A stretch of DNA of 64,000 nt from the NCBI GenBank assembly GCA_052386455.1, contig JBQTKD010000034.1, positions 43,793 through 107,792 on the forward strand, in the 5' to 3' direction. The position numbers and the translations under genes were made by a program. The stretch is from JBQTKD01 sp052386455. Its GTDB lineage: Bacteria; Actinomycetota; Actinomycetes; Sporichthyales; Sporichthyaceae. Below the pieces are notes generated by a model. That model had not been told where the DNA came from. It saw only the letters and a list, made by a program, of their open reading frames with translations, and did not search any database. Of this stretch, positions 52,070-60,256 are shown in pieces; positions within the stretch are counted from its first letter, which is position 1; each line of letters begins with the position of its first letter.

Positions 52070-53189
52070 CGGAACTCGCCTCCCGCACGTCGACCTGACG
52101 CGGCGTCAGCCGCCGGTACAGGTAGTACGCCGCGCACGCCCCTTCGCTGGACACCATCGTGGCGCCGAGTGGATTGCGCGGAGTGCACTCCTTGCCGAAC
52201 GCCGCGCACTCGTGCGGCTTGATGAATCCCTGGAGCACCTCGCCGCTGCGACACTTCGAGGATTCGGCGACCTGCAGGTCCGCGACGTCGAAGCGATGCT
52301 CGGCGTCGAACGCGCGGTAGTGCTCCGCCAGCCGCCAGCCGCTGTTCGGAATGGTCCCGATGCCCCGCCAACCTCGGTCGGTCACCTCGAACACCTCGGC
52401 GAGCAGCTTCTGCGCGGCGACGTTTCCGGCGGTCTCGACCGCGCGCCCGTAGGCGTTCTCCAGTTCCGCGACGCCCCGTTCGAGTTGACCGACGGTTCGT
52501 CTGATGCCCTCCAGGATGTCCAGCGGCTCGAACCCGGTGACGACGATCGGCACCCGGAATCGCTCGACGAGGGCGGGGTACTGCTCCGTGCCCATCACGG
52601 TGCAGACGTGGCCGGCCGCGAGGAATCCCTCCACCCGACAGTTCGGCGCCGACATGATCGCCTCGATCGCCGGGGGAACCAGGACGTGCGAGACGAGCAT
52701 GCTGAAGTTCCACAGCCCCCTGCGGGCGGCCTGCGCGACCGCCATCGCGTTCGGCGGGGCGGTGGTCTCGAACCCGATCCCGAAGAACACGACCTCGCGG
52801 TCCGGGTTGTCCTCGGCGATCGCCACGGCGTCCAGCGGGGAGTAGACCACCCGCACGTCCCCGCCCCGGCTCTTCACCCGGAACAGGTCGCTCGTCGAGC
52901 CGGGTACCCGGAGCATGTCGCCGAACGAGCAGAAGATCACCCCCGGCCGGGCTGCGATCTCCAGCGCCTTGTCGATCAGCTCCAGCGGAGTCACGCAGAC
53001 CGGGCAGCCGGGTCCGTGGATCAGCTCGACCTCGTCGGCGATCAGTTGGTCGATTCCGTGGCGGATGATCGAGTGCGTCTGGCCCCCGCAGACCTCCATC
53101 AGCGCCCAGCGCCGTGTGGCGGTCGCCTTGATCTCCTCGACCAGGTGTTTGGCCAGCGCCGGGTCGTTGAACTCGTCCAGGTATCTCAT
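52059..53189 (-). CDS. hypD: HypD: hydrogenase maturation Fe-S protein
   Basis: The 376-aa scaffold binds a [4Fe-4S] cluster and, with HypC, holds iron while CN and CO are added. It has MEVCGGQTHSIIRHG, ELIHGPGCPVCVTP, FGIGFETTAPPNA, GFLAAGHVCTVMG and the C-terminal cluster cysteines SSKCRSGEVLQG ... ECTPRNPLGATMVSSEGAC. The ATG at 53187-53189 overlaps the hypC stop (ATGA), which settles the start over a longer alternative. Confidence 0.96.
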   Translation of the reverse strand: MRYLDEFNDPALAKHLVEEIKATATRRWALMEVCGGQTHSIIRHGIDQLIADEVELIHGPGCPVCVTPLELIDKALEIAARPGVIFCSFGDMLRVPGSTSDLFRVKSRGGDVRVVYSPLDAVAIAEDNPDREVVFFGIGFETTAPPNAMAVAQAARRGLWNFSMLVSHVLVPPAIEAIMSAPNCRVEGFLAAGHVCTVMGTEQYPALVERFRVPIVVTGFEPLDILEGIRRTVGQLERGVAELENAYGRAVETAGNVAAQKLLAEVFEVTDRGWRGIGTIPNSGWRLAEHYRAFDAEHRFDVADLQVAESSKCRSGEVLQGFIKPHECAAFGKECTPRNPLGATMVSSEGACAAYYLYRRLTPRQVDVREASSVGR

Positions 53190-53476
53190 GGCCGCCATTC
53201 CTCTCCCGATCCCTGCGCGGCGCGTTCCCACGCGTCGCCGAATTCCGCCTCCAGTTCGCCCATCTGCTCGAACAGCAGCAGCGTCGCCAGCGCGGAGGCC
53301 TCGTCGAGCCGTTGCAGCGCGAAGCCGACGTGCACGATCGTGTATTCGCCGACCTGCAGGTCGGGCACGAAGTCCAGGCACACCTCCTTGAGCACCCCGC
53401 CGAAGTCCACCTCCGCCATCAGCTGATCGCCGACGGGCCAGATCCTCATCACCTTGCCGGGGACTGCCAGACACAT
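53186..53476 (-). CDS. hypC: HypC: hydrogenase maturation chaperone
   Basis: The 96-aa OB-fold chaperone begins MCLAVPGKVMRIW, with the invariant Cys2 that binds iron once Met is removed, and continues GVLKEVCLDFVPDLQVGEYTIVHVGFALQRLDE. It carries the Fe(CN)2CO unit between HypD and the large subunit. AGGAG lies 6 bases before the ATG. A 49-base gap separates it from hypF. Confidence 0.96.
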   Translation of the reverse strand: MCLAVPGKVMRIWPVGDQLMAEVDFGGVLKEVCLDFVPDLQVGEYTIVHVGFALQRLDEASALATLLLFEQMGELEAEFGDAWERAAQGSGEEWRP

Positions 53477-53525
53477 GGGCGCTCTCCTGACCTGCGGGTG
53501 CGGTGGACGGTGGGGGCGGGATGGC

Positions 53526-55793
53526 TCAGGGCGGCACCCGAGCGGCGACGGCCAGTTGACCCAGCGCGAGTCCGGCGTCGCTGGGCGGGACGACGCGATG
53601 GCGCAGGACTTCGAAGCCCGCGCCGCGCAGCCGCCGTTCGCACAGCGTGCTCAGCACTGCATTGAGGAACACTCCGCCGGACAGCGCGACGACTCCCGGT
53701 CCGCCGGCGGCGCGCATCCGCTCGGCCACGGCCACCACCGCGTCCACCACTGCGAGGTGGAAGCGGGCCGCGATCGTCGCGGCGGGGACACCGGCCAGCA
53801 CGTCCGCAGCCGCGGCCGCGAGCACGGGCGCCGGATCCAGCAGCAGCGGCGTTCCCTCGCCGATGCCGAAAGCGTAGGAGTCCTCGACGCCGGAGAGCCC
53901 CGCCCGGGCGAGCCCTTCGAAGCGCATCGCGGCCTCGGCCTCGTAGGCCACCCGGTGGCACACCCCGGACAGCGAGGAGATCGCGTCGAAGAGCCGGCCC
54001 ATGCTGGAGGTGGGAACGCAGGCGAGTCCGGTCTCGAACTGACGGGCCAGCAGGGATCGCTCGGTGTCGCTGCACGCGGCTACGGCGGGCAGCCGCGGGT
54101 CCCAGGCGATTCCGGCGGCGCGCAGGTGCGACAGGGCCATCCGGCAGGGGTTGGCGACCCCCGCGTCGCCGCCGGGCAACGGCACGTAGGCCAGGTGCCC
54201 CACCCGCGTGGCGCCGTCGTAGTCGGCGAGCAGCACCTCCCCGCCCCAGACCGCGCCGTCGGACCCGTAGCCGGTGCCGTCGAAGGCGAATCCGAGGACG
54301 GGCCGGGAGCCGTCCTCGCCGTTGTCGGCCATCGCCGAGGCGACGTGCGCGTGATGGTGACCGACGGCCACCACCGGCCGCCCCGCACAGGTGCGCCGGG
54401 CCCAGCGCCCGCTGCGGTAGCCGGGGTGGGCGTCGACGACGATCAATTCGGGGGCCACGCCGGTCAACGCCGCCAGATGTTCGGTGGCGGCCGAAAAGGC
54501 CTGCAGGGTGGCCAGATCGTCCATGTCGCCGACGTGGGCGGACATCCACCCGTAGCGGCCGGCCCCCAGGCAGAACGTGTTCTTCAGGTCGCCGCCGACG
54601 GCGAGCGCGGGGCGAACCGCGACTGGCAGGGCGACCGGGAGCGGGGCGTACCCGCGGGAGCGGCGCACCGGGAGTTCGGCGCCGCCGGCCATCCGGACCA
54701 CCGAGTCGTCGCACGGCACGTGGATCGGGCGGTCGTGTGCCAGCCAGGCGTCCGCGATGCCCGCCAGCCGTTCGCGGGCAACGCCGTCGTCGGTCGCGAT
54801 CGGTTCCCCGGCCAGGTTTCCGCTGGTCATCACGAGCGCCGCGGGTCCGGGCGGATCCCCGCGCAGCCCGAACAGCAGATGGTGCACGGGCGTGTAGGCC
54901 AGCAGAATCCCGACGTCCGGGTGCCCGGGCGACACCCCCGGCGCGAGCGGTGCGTCGGCGCGGCGGGCGGCGAGCACCACCGGACGCCGCGGATCGCCGA
55001 GCAGCGCGAGTTCGGCGGCGTCGAGGTGCGCGAGACGGTGCGCCGTCGCGAGGTCCGCGACCATGACGGCGAAGGGCTTGTCCCCGCGGTCCTTGCGTTT
55101 GCGCAGGGTCGCCACGGCCGCGGCGTCGGCCGCATCGCAGGCCAGGTGATACCCGCCCAGTCCCTTCACCGCGACGATCGCGCCGCCGGCCAGCAGCGCG
55201 CGCGCCCCGGCCAGGGCGAGGTCCCCGGTGGCGTCCGGCACTCCGTCCCGATGGAGCGTCAGTCGAGGACCGCAGTCCCGGCAGGCCACGGTCTGCGCGT
55301 GGAAGCGCCGGTCGGCCGGATCGGCGTACTCGGCCGCGCACCTCGCGCACAGCGGCAGGTCCGCCATCGTCGTGGCGGGCCGGTCGTAGGGCAGGTCGAC
55401 CACCACCGTGAACCGCGGGCCGCAGTTCGTGCAGGAGACGAACGCATGCCGGTAGCGGCGGTTGGCGGGATCGGCGAGTTCGGCGAGGCAGTCCGGGCAG
55501 GTGGCGGTGTCCGGGGACACCAGGGTGCGTGCCGCGCCCGACGCCGAGGCCGCGATGACGAACCCGGTGCCGCCGAGCGGAGCCAGCTCGGCAACCTCGA
55601 CGTCGGCGACCCGCGCGAGCGGCGGGGCCTGCACGCGCAGGCGCCGCGCGAACTCGGCGAGCGCAACCGACCCGCCCTCGACCTCGATCCGCACCCCGGC
55701 CGCGGTGTTGCCCACCTCGCCGGTCAACGCCAGCTCGGCCGCCAGGGCGTACACGAACGGCCGGAACCCGACGCCCTGCACCAGTCCGTGCAC
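53526..55793 (-). CDS. hypF: HypF: carbamoyltransferase of hydrogenase maturation (start uncertain)
   Basis: The 755-aa enzyme activates carbamoyl phosphate and passes the carbamoyl group to HypE. Domain order is acylphosphatase (about 1-75, HGLVQGVGFRPF), four-CxxC zinc finger (CPDC, CTNC, CARC, CRDC; about 98-190), YrdC-like domain (about 195-370) and a Kae1-like domain with VGHHHAHVASAMA. From the first usable codon (GTG 55793) the protein lacks the first beta strand of the acylphosphatase domain. The preceding 30 codons (ending RRRQRFD) fit the family but contain no ATG, GTG or TTG, and reach back to the TGA of the 62-aa gene in the same frame. Confidence 0.93.
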   Translation of the reverse strand: MHGLVQGVGFRPFVYALAAELALTGEVGNTAAGVRIEVEGGSVALAEFARRLRVQAPPLARVADVEVAELAPLGGTGFVIAASASGAARTLVSPDTATCPDCLAELADPANRRYRHAFVSCTNCGPRFTVVVDLPYDRPATTMADLPLCARCAAEYADPADRRFHAQTVACRDCGPRLTLHRDGVPDATGDLALAGARALLAGGAIVAVKGLGGYHLACDAADAAAVATLRKRKDRGDKPFAVMVADLATAHRLAHLDAAELALLGDPRRPVVLAARRADAPLAPGVSPGHPDVGILLAYTPVHHLLFGLRGDPPGPAALVMTSGNLAGEPIATDDGVARERLAGIADAWLAHDRPIHVPCDDSVVRMAGGAELPVRRSRGYAPLPVALPVAVRPALAVGGDLKNTFCLGAGRYGWMSAHVGDMDDLATLQAFSAATEHLAALTGVAPELIVVDAHPGYRSGRWARRTCAGRPVVAVGHHHAHVASAMADNGEDGSRPVLGFAFDGTGYGSDGAVWGGEVLLADYDGATRVGHLAYVPLPGGDAGVANPCRMALSHLRAAGIAWDPRLPAVAACSDTERSLLARQFETGLACVPTSSMGRLFDAISSLSGVCHRVAYEAEAAMRFEGLARAGLSGVEDSYAFGIGEGTPLLLDPAPVLAAAAADVLAGVPAATIAARFHLAVVDAVVAVAERMRAAGGPGVVALSGGVFLNAVLSTLCERRLRGAGFEVLRHRVVPPSDAGLALGQLAVAARVPP

Positions 55794-55883
55794 GTCGAAG
55801 CGCTGCCGGCGTCGATCGACGCCGGCATCTGCGATGCGCGCTGCGTGTGCCGTGACGACTCCGTCCCAGCCGAGGGTGCCGTC

Positions 55884-56072
55884 TCAGGCGCGAATGGCCT
55901 TGCCCAGGTCCCGTGCCAACGGCAGCGCCATCCCGGCCGCAGTGCCGATCAGGCTGCGGAACTGTGCCGACTCGCGGATCGCCGCCCACGATTCGACGAT
56001 CTTCGCCAAGCCTTCCTTCCCCTCCTTGGTCCCGACGAGAAAACCGACCGCGAAACCGACCAACGTCTCCAT
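55884..56072 (-). CDS. Small conserved hydrogenase-cluster protein, 62 aa
   Basis: The product METLVGFAVGFLVGTKEGKE then GLAKIVESWAAIRESAQFR ends with AGMALPLARDLGKAIRA. The Gly-rich hydrophobic N-terminus could insert in or lie on the membrane; the rest is amphipathic helix. Similar small proteins accompany group 1h hydrogenase operons, with no known role. The ATG at 56070-56072 follows GGAG; a GTG at 56109-56111 overlapping the DUF6893-like stop is an alternative start. Its TGA is in frame with hypF. Confidence 0.68.
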   Translation of the reverse strand: METLVGFAVGFLVGTKEGKEGLAKIVESWAAIRESAQFRSLIGTAAGMALPLARDLGKAIRA

Positions 56073-56107
56073 CTGAACTCCGAATCCGTGTCCTTGCGGT
56101 GGGTGGA

Positions 56108-56212
56108 TCACATGTCGCGAATCTCCAGGTAGCGCTTGATGTCCGGAAGCGACTGCACGACGGCAGCCACGGCTGCCGCGACGAGCACGGACTTGACCAG
56201 GCGAACGATCAC
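56108..56212 (-). CDS. Mini-protein of DUF6893 type, 34 aa
   Basis: The 34-residue product has a hydrophobic helix (VRLVKSVLVAAAVAAVVQ) followed by SLPDIKRYLEIRDM, which matches my recollection of DUF6893 mini-proteins found in actinobacterial hydrogenase operons. The GTG at 56210-56212 overlaps the protease stop (GTGA), and its own stop abuts the possible GTG of the 62-aa gene. The tight junctions and conserved tail argue that it is real. A single-pass membrane tether or assembly factor is a guess. Confidence 0.7.
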   Translation of the reverse strand: MIVRLVKSVLVAAAVAAVVQSLPDIKRYLEIRDM

Positions 56213-56721
56213 GGTGACACCTCCTTCAGCGTGGGCACCGGGGCGTTCCCGGCCAGGTCGAGGATTAGCCGGTGCAGGGTCTGCACGGCCGCCGGCACCG
56301 CCGCCGCGACCGCCGGGGTCAACCCCATGCCCTCGTCGAGGTCGCTCGGCTCGCAGGCGAGCACCAGCACGCGGGCGACCTGCCCGCCGAGGGAACCCAG
56401 GCTGCGCAGGATCGCCGCCGGTTCCATCCCGTGCGCGTCCAGGAGAGGGCCGTCCTCGGCAAGTGGCGAGTGAGCCGCCGGGTCCACCTCCAGCACGGAC
56501 AGCGTGCCGGGCGCCAACCCGCGGGGCGCGGCGTCAACCACGACCAGGACGTCGTAGCCGTCGAGGAGCTCGTAGGCCAGGTGGACTCCCCGGATGCCGA
56601 AGTCGACGACCTTGACCCCATCTGGTTCCTGACGCCCCGTCATGTGACGCAGCACCTCCGGTCCGAATCCGTCGTCGGACAGGAAGACGTTGCCGACCCC
56701 GGCCACCAAGACCCTGGTCAT
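56209..56721 (-). CDS. Hydrogenase maturation endopeptidase (HyaD/HupD family)
   Basis: The 170-aa protease removes the C-terminal peptide of the large subunit after nickel insertion. It has VLVAGVGNVFLSDDGFGPEVL with the nickel-sensing Asp/Glu, VKVVDFGIRGVHLAYEL and VVVDAAPRGLAPG, then a His in LLDAHGMEP. Its presence fits the 24-residue extension after the last histidine motif of hhyL. ATGA and GTGA overlaps link it to both neighbours. Confidence 0.92.
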   Translation of the reverse strand: MTRVLVAGVGNVFLSDDGFGPEVLRHMTGRQEPDGVKVVDFGIRGVHLAYELLDGYDVLVVVDAAPRGLAPGTLSVLEVDPAAHSPLAEDGPLLDAHGMEPAAILRSLGSLGGQVARVLVLACEPSDLDEGMGLTPAVAAAVPAAVQTLHRLILDLAGNAPVPTLKEVSP

Positions 56722-58046
56722 GCCGGCACCTGAACCGGGGAGACCTCGTCGGGATCGAAGTAGAGGTAGCGGCCGTGCCAGCGGTTGACCTCGGCCAGTT
56801 CCGGGTCGTCGTCGAGGGTGACGCCGAGATGCACGGCCCCGTCGACGTCGAACAGCACGCACTCCACCGTGGCGGTGCGCCCGTGCAGGAACAGGTCCTG
56901 CGCGTCGGTTCGGCGCGCCGAGACGCGGCCACCGGGGAAGAGCCGCACCCGGCTGCCGCGCGCGACCGCGACGCCCTCGACGAGCACGGCGTCGCTTTCG
57001 GGGTCTACCGAGGCGTCGGCGCCGGGGTCCCACCACGGCGCGTCGGGCGTGAAGTAGCTGGGGATCTCGTCGGCCGCCGGGCCTCCCGGTGCCACGCCCG
57101 TGCCGTCGCCGGCGACCTGGCGCAGGTAGCGCAGGGCCCCGTGCAGGCGGTCGAGGTGTTCCGGCGGCAGCGAATCGACGTGGTCCAGGACCGCCGCTGC
57201 GCGGGGGTCGGTGGCCCGGGCCTCGGCCTTCTCCGCCTCCGTCAGCGTCATCGTGCGCAGGGTGAGAATCTCGTCGATCTCGCAGGAGTCGTAGAGGTCG
57301 CTCGGGCTCTCCGGGGCGATCGCCGGATGGTCGGCCAGGACGATCGGCGAGGACAGCACCACGGCGTCGGGCCGGTCGGGCGGACCGGCGAGGACCGGCC
57401 AGGTCCCCTCGTTCGCACAGGCTGCGACGACCGGCCGCGCCCACTCCGGGGGGTCGGTGCAGGACAGGAACCGGCCGCCGTCGACAGCCAGCAGGGTGTG
57501 CGCCGCGATCAGCGCGCCGCCGAGTGCCTCGTCCCGGTCCGCTCCCCCGCCGAGACCGCAGTTGCGCACGACGGCCGACACGCGCAGCGCCCCGTAGGGG
57601 CCCGGCAGTTCGGTCGTGGTCAGGGTCACCGACCCGGCGAGGGCACGGGTCACTCGCCGCACCCCGTCCTCGATGCGGTCCTCGGCGTCGAACGCGAACC
57701 GGTGCTCGCGGTCGGGATCCGCCACGTCGACGGCGAACGCGATCTGGCGTTCCACCGTCTCGTCCCAGTCCGGGCCAGACCCTCCGGTGCGGCGAATCGC
57801 GTGCAGGAAGCGCACCTGCACGTGCAGCACCGCTCCCGGCGCGGGCTCGAGGACGACCTCGGTACGGCACGCCGATCGCTCCGAGGGATCCACCGCCACG
57901 TAGGCCGGCGGCATCAGCACGCCGAACTGCCAGCGGGCGCGGTTCTTGGCCGAGGAGGCCCGGTAGGGGTAGAGCACGTACCCCTCGTAGAGCACGGCGT
58001 CGGCGACCGCACGGGCCGCGGCGAAGGGGTCGACGGCGACGGTCAT
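56718..58046 (-). CDS. Hydrogenase-operon protein of unknown function, 442 aa
   Basis: This 442-aa cytoplasmic protein has no recognised catalytic motif. It begins with VDPFAAARAVADAVLYEGYVLYPYR, has a large beta-rich middle (about 60-200), the segment SPSDLYDSCEIDEILTLRTMTLTEAEK (about 265-290) and a C-terminal domain with RGSRVRLFPGGR, TATVECVLFDVDGAVHLGVTLDDDP and RWHGRYLYFDPDEVSP. The C-terminal part looks like a small beta-barrel. It overlaps DUF6084 and the protease by ATGA junctions, so a role in hydrogenase assembly or regulation is inferred from the operon. Confidence 0.75.
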   Translation of the reverse strand: MTVAVDPFAAARAVADAVLYEGYVLYPYRASSAKNRARWQFGVLMPPAYVAVDPSERSACRTEVVLEPAPGAVLHVQVRFLHAIRRTGGSGPDWDETVERQIAFAVDVADPDREHRFAFDAEDRIEDGVRRVTRALAGSVTLTTTELPGPYGALRVSAVVRNCGLGGGADRDEALGGALIAAHTLLAVDGGRFLSCTDPPEWARPVVAACANEGTWPVLAGPPDRPDAVVLSSPIVLADHPAIAPESPSDLYDSCEIDEILTLRTMTLTEAEKAEARATDPRAAAVLDHVDSLPPEHLDRLHGALRYLRQVAGDGTGVAPGGPAADEIPSYFTPDAPWWDPGADASVDPESDAVLVEGVAVARGSRVRLFPGGRVSARRTDAQDLFLHGRTATVECVLFDVDGAVHLGVTLDDDPELAEVNRWHGRYLYFDPDEVSPVQVPA

Positions 58047-58687
58047 GCCGGACCCCCGATCTGAGCCGCCGCGAGCAGGTCGACGATCGTCTGCTCCCAG
58101 GTCGCGATCGCCCGGGTGTTCTTGTAGACGCCGAGGGCGTGCAGGGTGTCGCGGGTGAGCCGGATCCACCCGCAGTTCGGGAAGAAGCGGTCCATCATCG
58201 TGCGCCACACCTCGATGGGCACCAGGCACGGCGTCTCGGCGCGCCAGGAGATCGGATGCACCGCAAAGCCCGTCTCGCCCTTGGTGAACACGCTTCCGCT
58301 GAACAGCAGCACCAGGGGAATCGCGCCGTCGTCGAGTGCGTGGAAGTACGTGGTGGCGGCGATCTCCAGGTCGTAGGTGCACGGCACCGGCAGGTCGAAG
58401 TCGGTGCCTGCGACGAATCCGGGCACCATCGCCGGGACGGTCGCGAACTGCAGCGGCCGCAGCGTGTCCGCCCACCGCGTCGGCTCGCCGAACAGATCGC
58501 CGAGATGGGCGGTCTCCGCGACGTCGTAGCGCCGCTTCTGCGGCTCGATGCGCAGCTGCACCCGCAGCGCGACGGCGTGCACGGTGGCGCCGGTGGCCTC
58601 CTCGATGCGCAGGTGGAAGTTCAGGGTCGGACCGGCCGCGTAGAGGTCGGCCGAGACTCCTCGGCAGTCGAAGCGCAGCTCAGCCAT
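58043..58687 (-). CDS. DUF6084 family protein of the hydrogenase operon
   Basis: The 214-aa protein has a beta-sandwich-like sequence: LRFDCRGVSADLYAAGPTLNFHLRIEE, ALRVQLRIEPQKRRYD, FDLPVPCTYDLEIAATTYFHAL and the C-terminal IEVWRTMMDRFFPNCGWIRLTRDTLHALGVYK. This matches the DUF6084 proteins known from actinobacterial group 1h operons, whose function is unknown. No membrane segment or metal-binding cluster motif is seen. It overlaps DUF5947 by 8 bases. Confidence 0.78.
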   Translation of the reverse strand: MAELRFDCRGVSADLYAAGPTLNFHLRIEEATGATVHAVALRVQLRIEPQKRRYDVAETAHLGDLFGEPTRWADTLRPLQFATVPAMVPGFVAGTDFDLPVPCTYDLEIAATTYFHALDDGAIPLVLLFSGSVFTKGETGFAVHPISWRAETPCLVPIEVWRTMMDRFFPNCGWIRLTRDTLHALGVYKNTRAIATWEQTIVDLLAAAQIGGPA

Positions 58688-59354
58688 CGACTCCGCTTCC
58701 CTGCAGGGTGCGGGCACGGGAGCGCACCGCGGCGAAGAACGCGTCGAGGTCGGCGCGCACCTCGGCGCCGCCGTCGAAGCCGCTCCAGAGCATCCGGACC
58801 CGGCCGACGAGTTCGTAGCAGGTGTCGATCGGCACCACGTAGTACTCGTGGGCGCGGTCGCGGTGGCGGCGCACCACCAACGCCTCGACGTCCGGCTCCA
58901 AGACGGCCGCCAGCGGATTCTCCGCGACGATCTCCGCCCAGGCGGAGAGGTCCAGCAGGGACTCGGTCGCTCCGGCGGGGCTCGGGTAGTGCGCGACGAC
59001 ACGGTCGAGCACGGAGTTGTGGAAGAAGAACGCCACCGCCACCGGAACCTGCAGTTCCTCCCACCGGCCCTCCCCAATGGCAAACTGAGGGTCGGTCAGA
59101 TAGCGCTCGGGCACGGCGCGGTAGTTGCCCCGGCCAGCACCGGTGGAGGTGAACAGCAGGGCGCAGGGCCGGCAGGTGCACAGCAGCCGCCGGGTGTCCA
59201 GGTCGACGACGTGGGAGTGCTCGGCGTGCACGTCGAGGCCGCACATCTCGCAGTACTCGCCCATCGGCCGCGGGTCGCGGGCGGTGAAACGGGACGGGGC
59301 GACGGGCCTTGCACTCCGTGTCACGAACCGGTGCAAGCCCGTCGCCGCGCCCAT
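58680..59354 (-). CDS. DUF5947 family cysteine-rich protein of the hydrogenase operon
   Basis: The 224-aa protein has an N-terminal zinc-finger-like region, EYCEMCGLDVHAEHSHVVD followed by LLCTCRPCALLF (two Cys pairs and histidines, about residues 34-65), then a beta-rich domain with GNYRAVPERYL, WEELQVPVAVAFFFHNS and VRRHRDRAHEYYVVPIDTCYELVGRVR. This matches DUF5947, repeatedly found next to hhyL. A metal- or cluster-handling role is inferred from the cysteines. It follows the NifU-like gene by 31 bases. Confidence 0.8.
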   Translation of the reverse strand: MGAATGLHRFVTRSARPVAPSRFTARDPRPMGEYCEMCGLDVHAEHSHVVDLDTRRLLCTCRPCALLFTSTGAGRGNYRAVPERYLTDPQFAIGEGRWEELQVPVAVAFFFHNSVLDRVVAHYPSPAGATESLLDLSAWAEIVAENPLAAVLEPDVEALVVRRHRDRAHEYYVVPIDTCYELVGRVRMLWSGFDGGAEVRADLDAFFAAVRSRARTLQGSGVDG

Positions 59355-59385
59355 GGGGAGACTCCCTTCTGTCGTGCTCGTTCCG

Positions 59386-60255
59386 TTAGGCCATGACCTC
59401 CGACAGCGCCACGCGAACTCCGGCGGCGTCGTCCAGCAGCGGCAGCGGGTCCAGGTGCCGGCCGCTGCCGTCGGCGGCCTTCCCCGCGAGCCGGACGTCG
59501 TAGCCGGCTCCGCAACCGCCGCACCGGAGCTTTACGCCGGTCAACGTCGACCCGGCGCCGGTCAACCCCACCCCGCAGGTCGGGCAGAGGTCGACGTAGG
59601 CGTACCAGGTCTGTTCCAACCGGCACACCAGCAGCGAGCGCCCGTCGACGGTCAGCGCCGCCAGGGCTCCATGGGCGGGCAGGTCGGCGGCCTCCACGTG
59701 CCGCCACGCCGGGGGCGGCGGGGCGGGTTGCAGGCCCGGGCCGCGCCCGATCTGCAGGAGGCTTTCGGGGCGGGCGGCCTGCCCGTCGACCTCGATCGCG
59801 GTCAACTCCGGGGCGGCCCCCAGCACCGCCTCCTCGATCGTCGTGCGCACGGTGACCGTCGAGGACGGGCAGCCGTGGCAGCTGCCGTCCAGCCGCAGGT
59901 GCGCGATGCCGGCGTCGTCGATGCCGAGGAACGCCACGCCGCCGGCGTGCGAGCCCAGGTAGGGCCGGACCCCGTCCAACGCCTGTTCGATGCGGGTGGC
60001 TACGTCCACCGGATGGAGCCCGTGCAGGATCAACTGACTCTCGATCAGTTTGTTCTCGGCGAGGCGCAGAAGCAACTCCGGGTCCGACTCGGCGACGATC
60101 TCCACGACATGGGTCAGGCCCGAGCCGTAGTACTCGACGAGCAGCCGGACCAGATCCTCGGCCGTGGCCGCGGCCCGGTTGCCGCCCTGGCGGGCCAGTT
60201 GTGCCAACAGCGACTCGACGCGCTCGCCGATGTCGTCGGCGGCGTTGCCGGCCAC
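59386..60255 (-). CDS. NifU-like / Rieske-like two-domain iron-sulfur protein of the hydrogenase operon
   Basis: The 289-aa protein has a helical start (about 1-75), a NifU C-terminal-type domain (about 80-160) with LDGSCHGCPSSTVTVRTTIE (CxxC), and a C-terminal domain with LCPTCGVGL and RCGGCGAGYDVRLAGKA that looks like a ferredoxin/Rieske-type metal site with four cysteines. Such proteins follow hhyL in actinobacteria (for example the gene after hhyL in mycobacteria). It may deliver clusters or carry electrons from the hydrogenase. Start is GTG at 60253-60255, one base after the hhyL stop. Confidence 0.85.
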   Translation of the reverse strand: MAGNAADDIGERVESLLAQLARQGGNRAAATAEDLVRLLVEYYGSGLTHVVEIVAESDPELLLRLAENKLIESQLILHGLHPVDVATRIEQALDGVRPYLGSHAGGVAFLGIDDAGIAHLRLDGSCHGCPSSTVTVRTTIEEAVLGAAPELTAIEVDGQAARPESLLQIGRGPGLQPAPPPPAWRHVEAADLPAHGALAALTVDGRSLLVCRLEQTWYAYVDLCPTCGVGLTGAGSTLTGVKLRCGGCGAGYDVRLAGKAADGSGRHLDPLPLLDDAAGVRVALSEVMA

Positions 60256-60256
60256 G

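Noticed and set aside
55884..55886. Selenocysteine at the TGA between the 62-aa gene and hypF
   Set aside because: Neither protein family uses selenocysteine at such a place and no SECIS-like structure was recognised; readthrough or a rare start is simpler.
53454..56132. 892-codon open frame on the plus strand across hypC/hypF
   Set aside because: It is antisense to hypF, His/Arg/Gly-rich with no domain, and arises from GC-rich codon bias in the real minus-strand genes.
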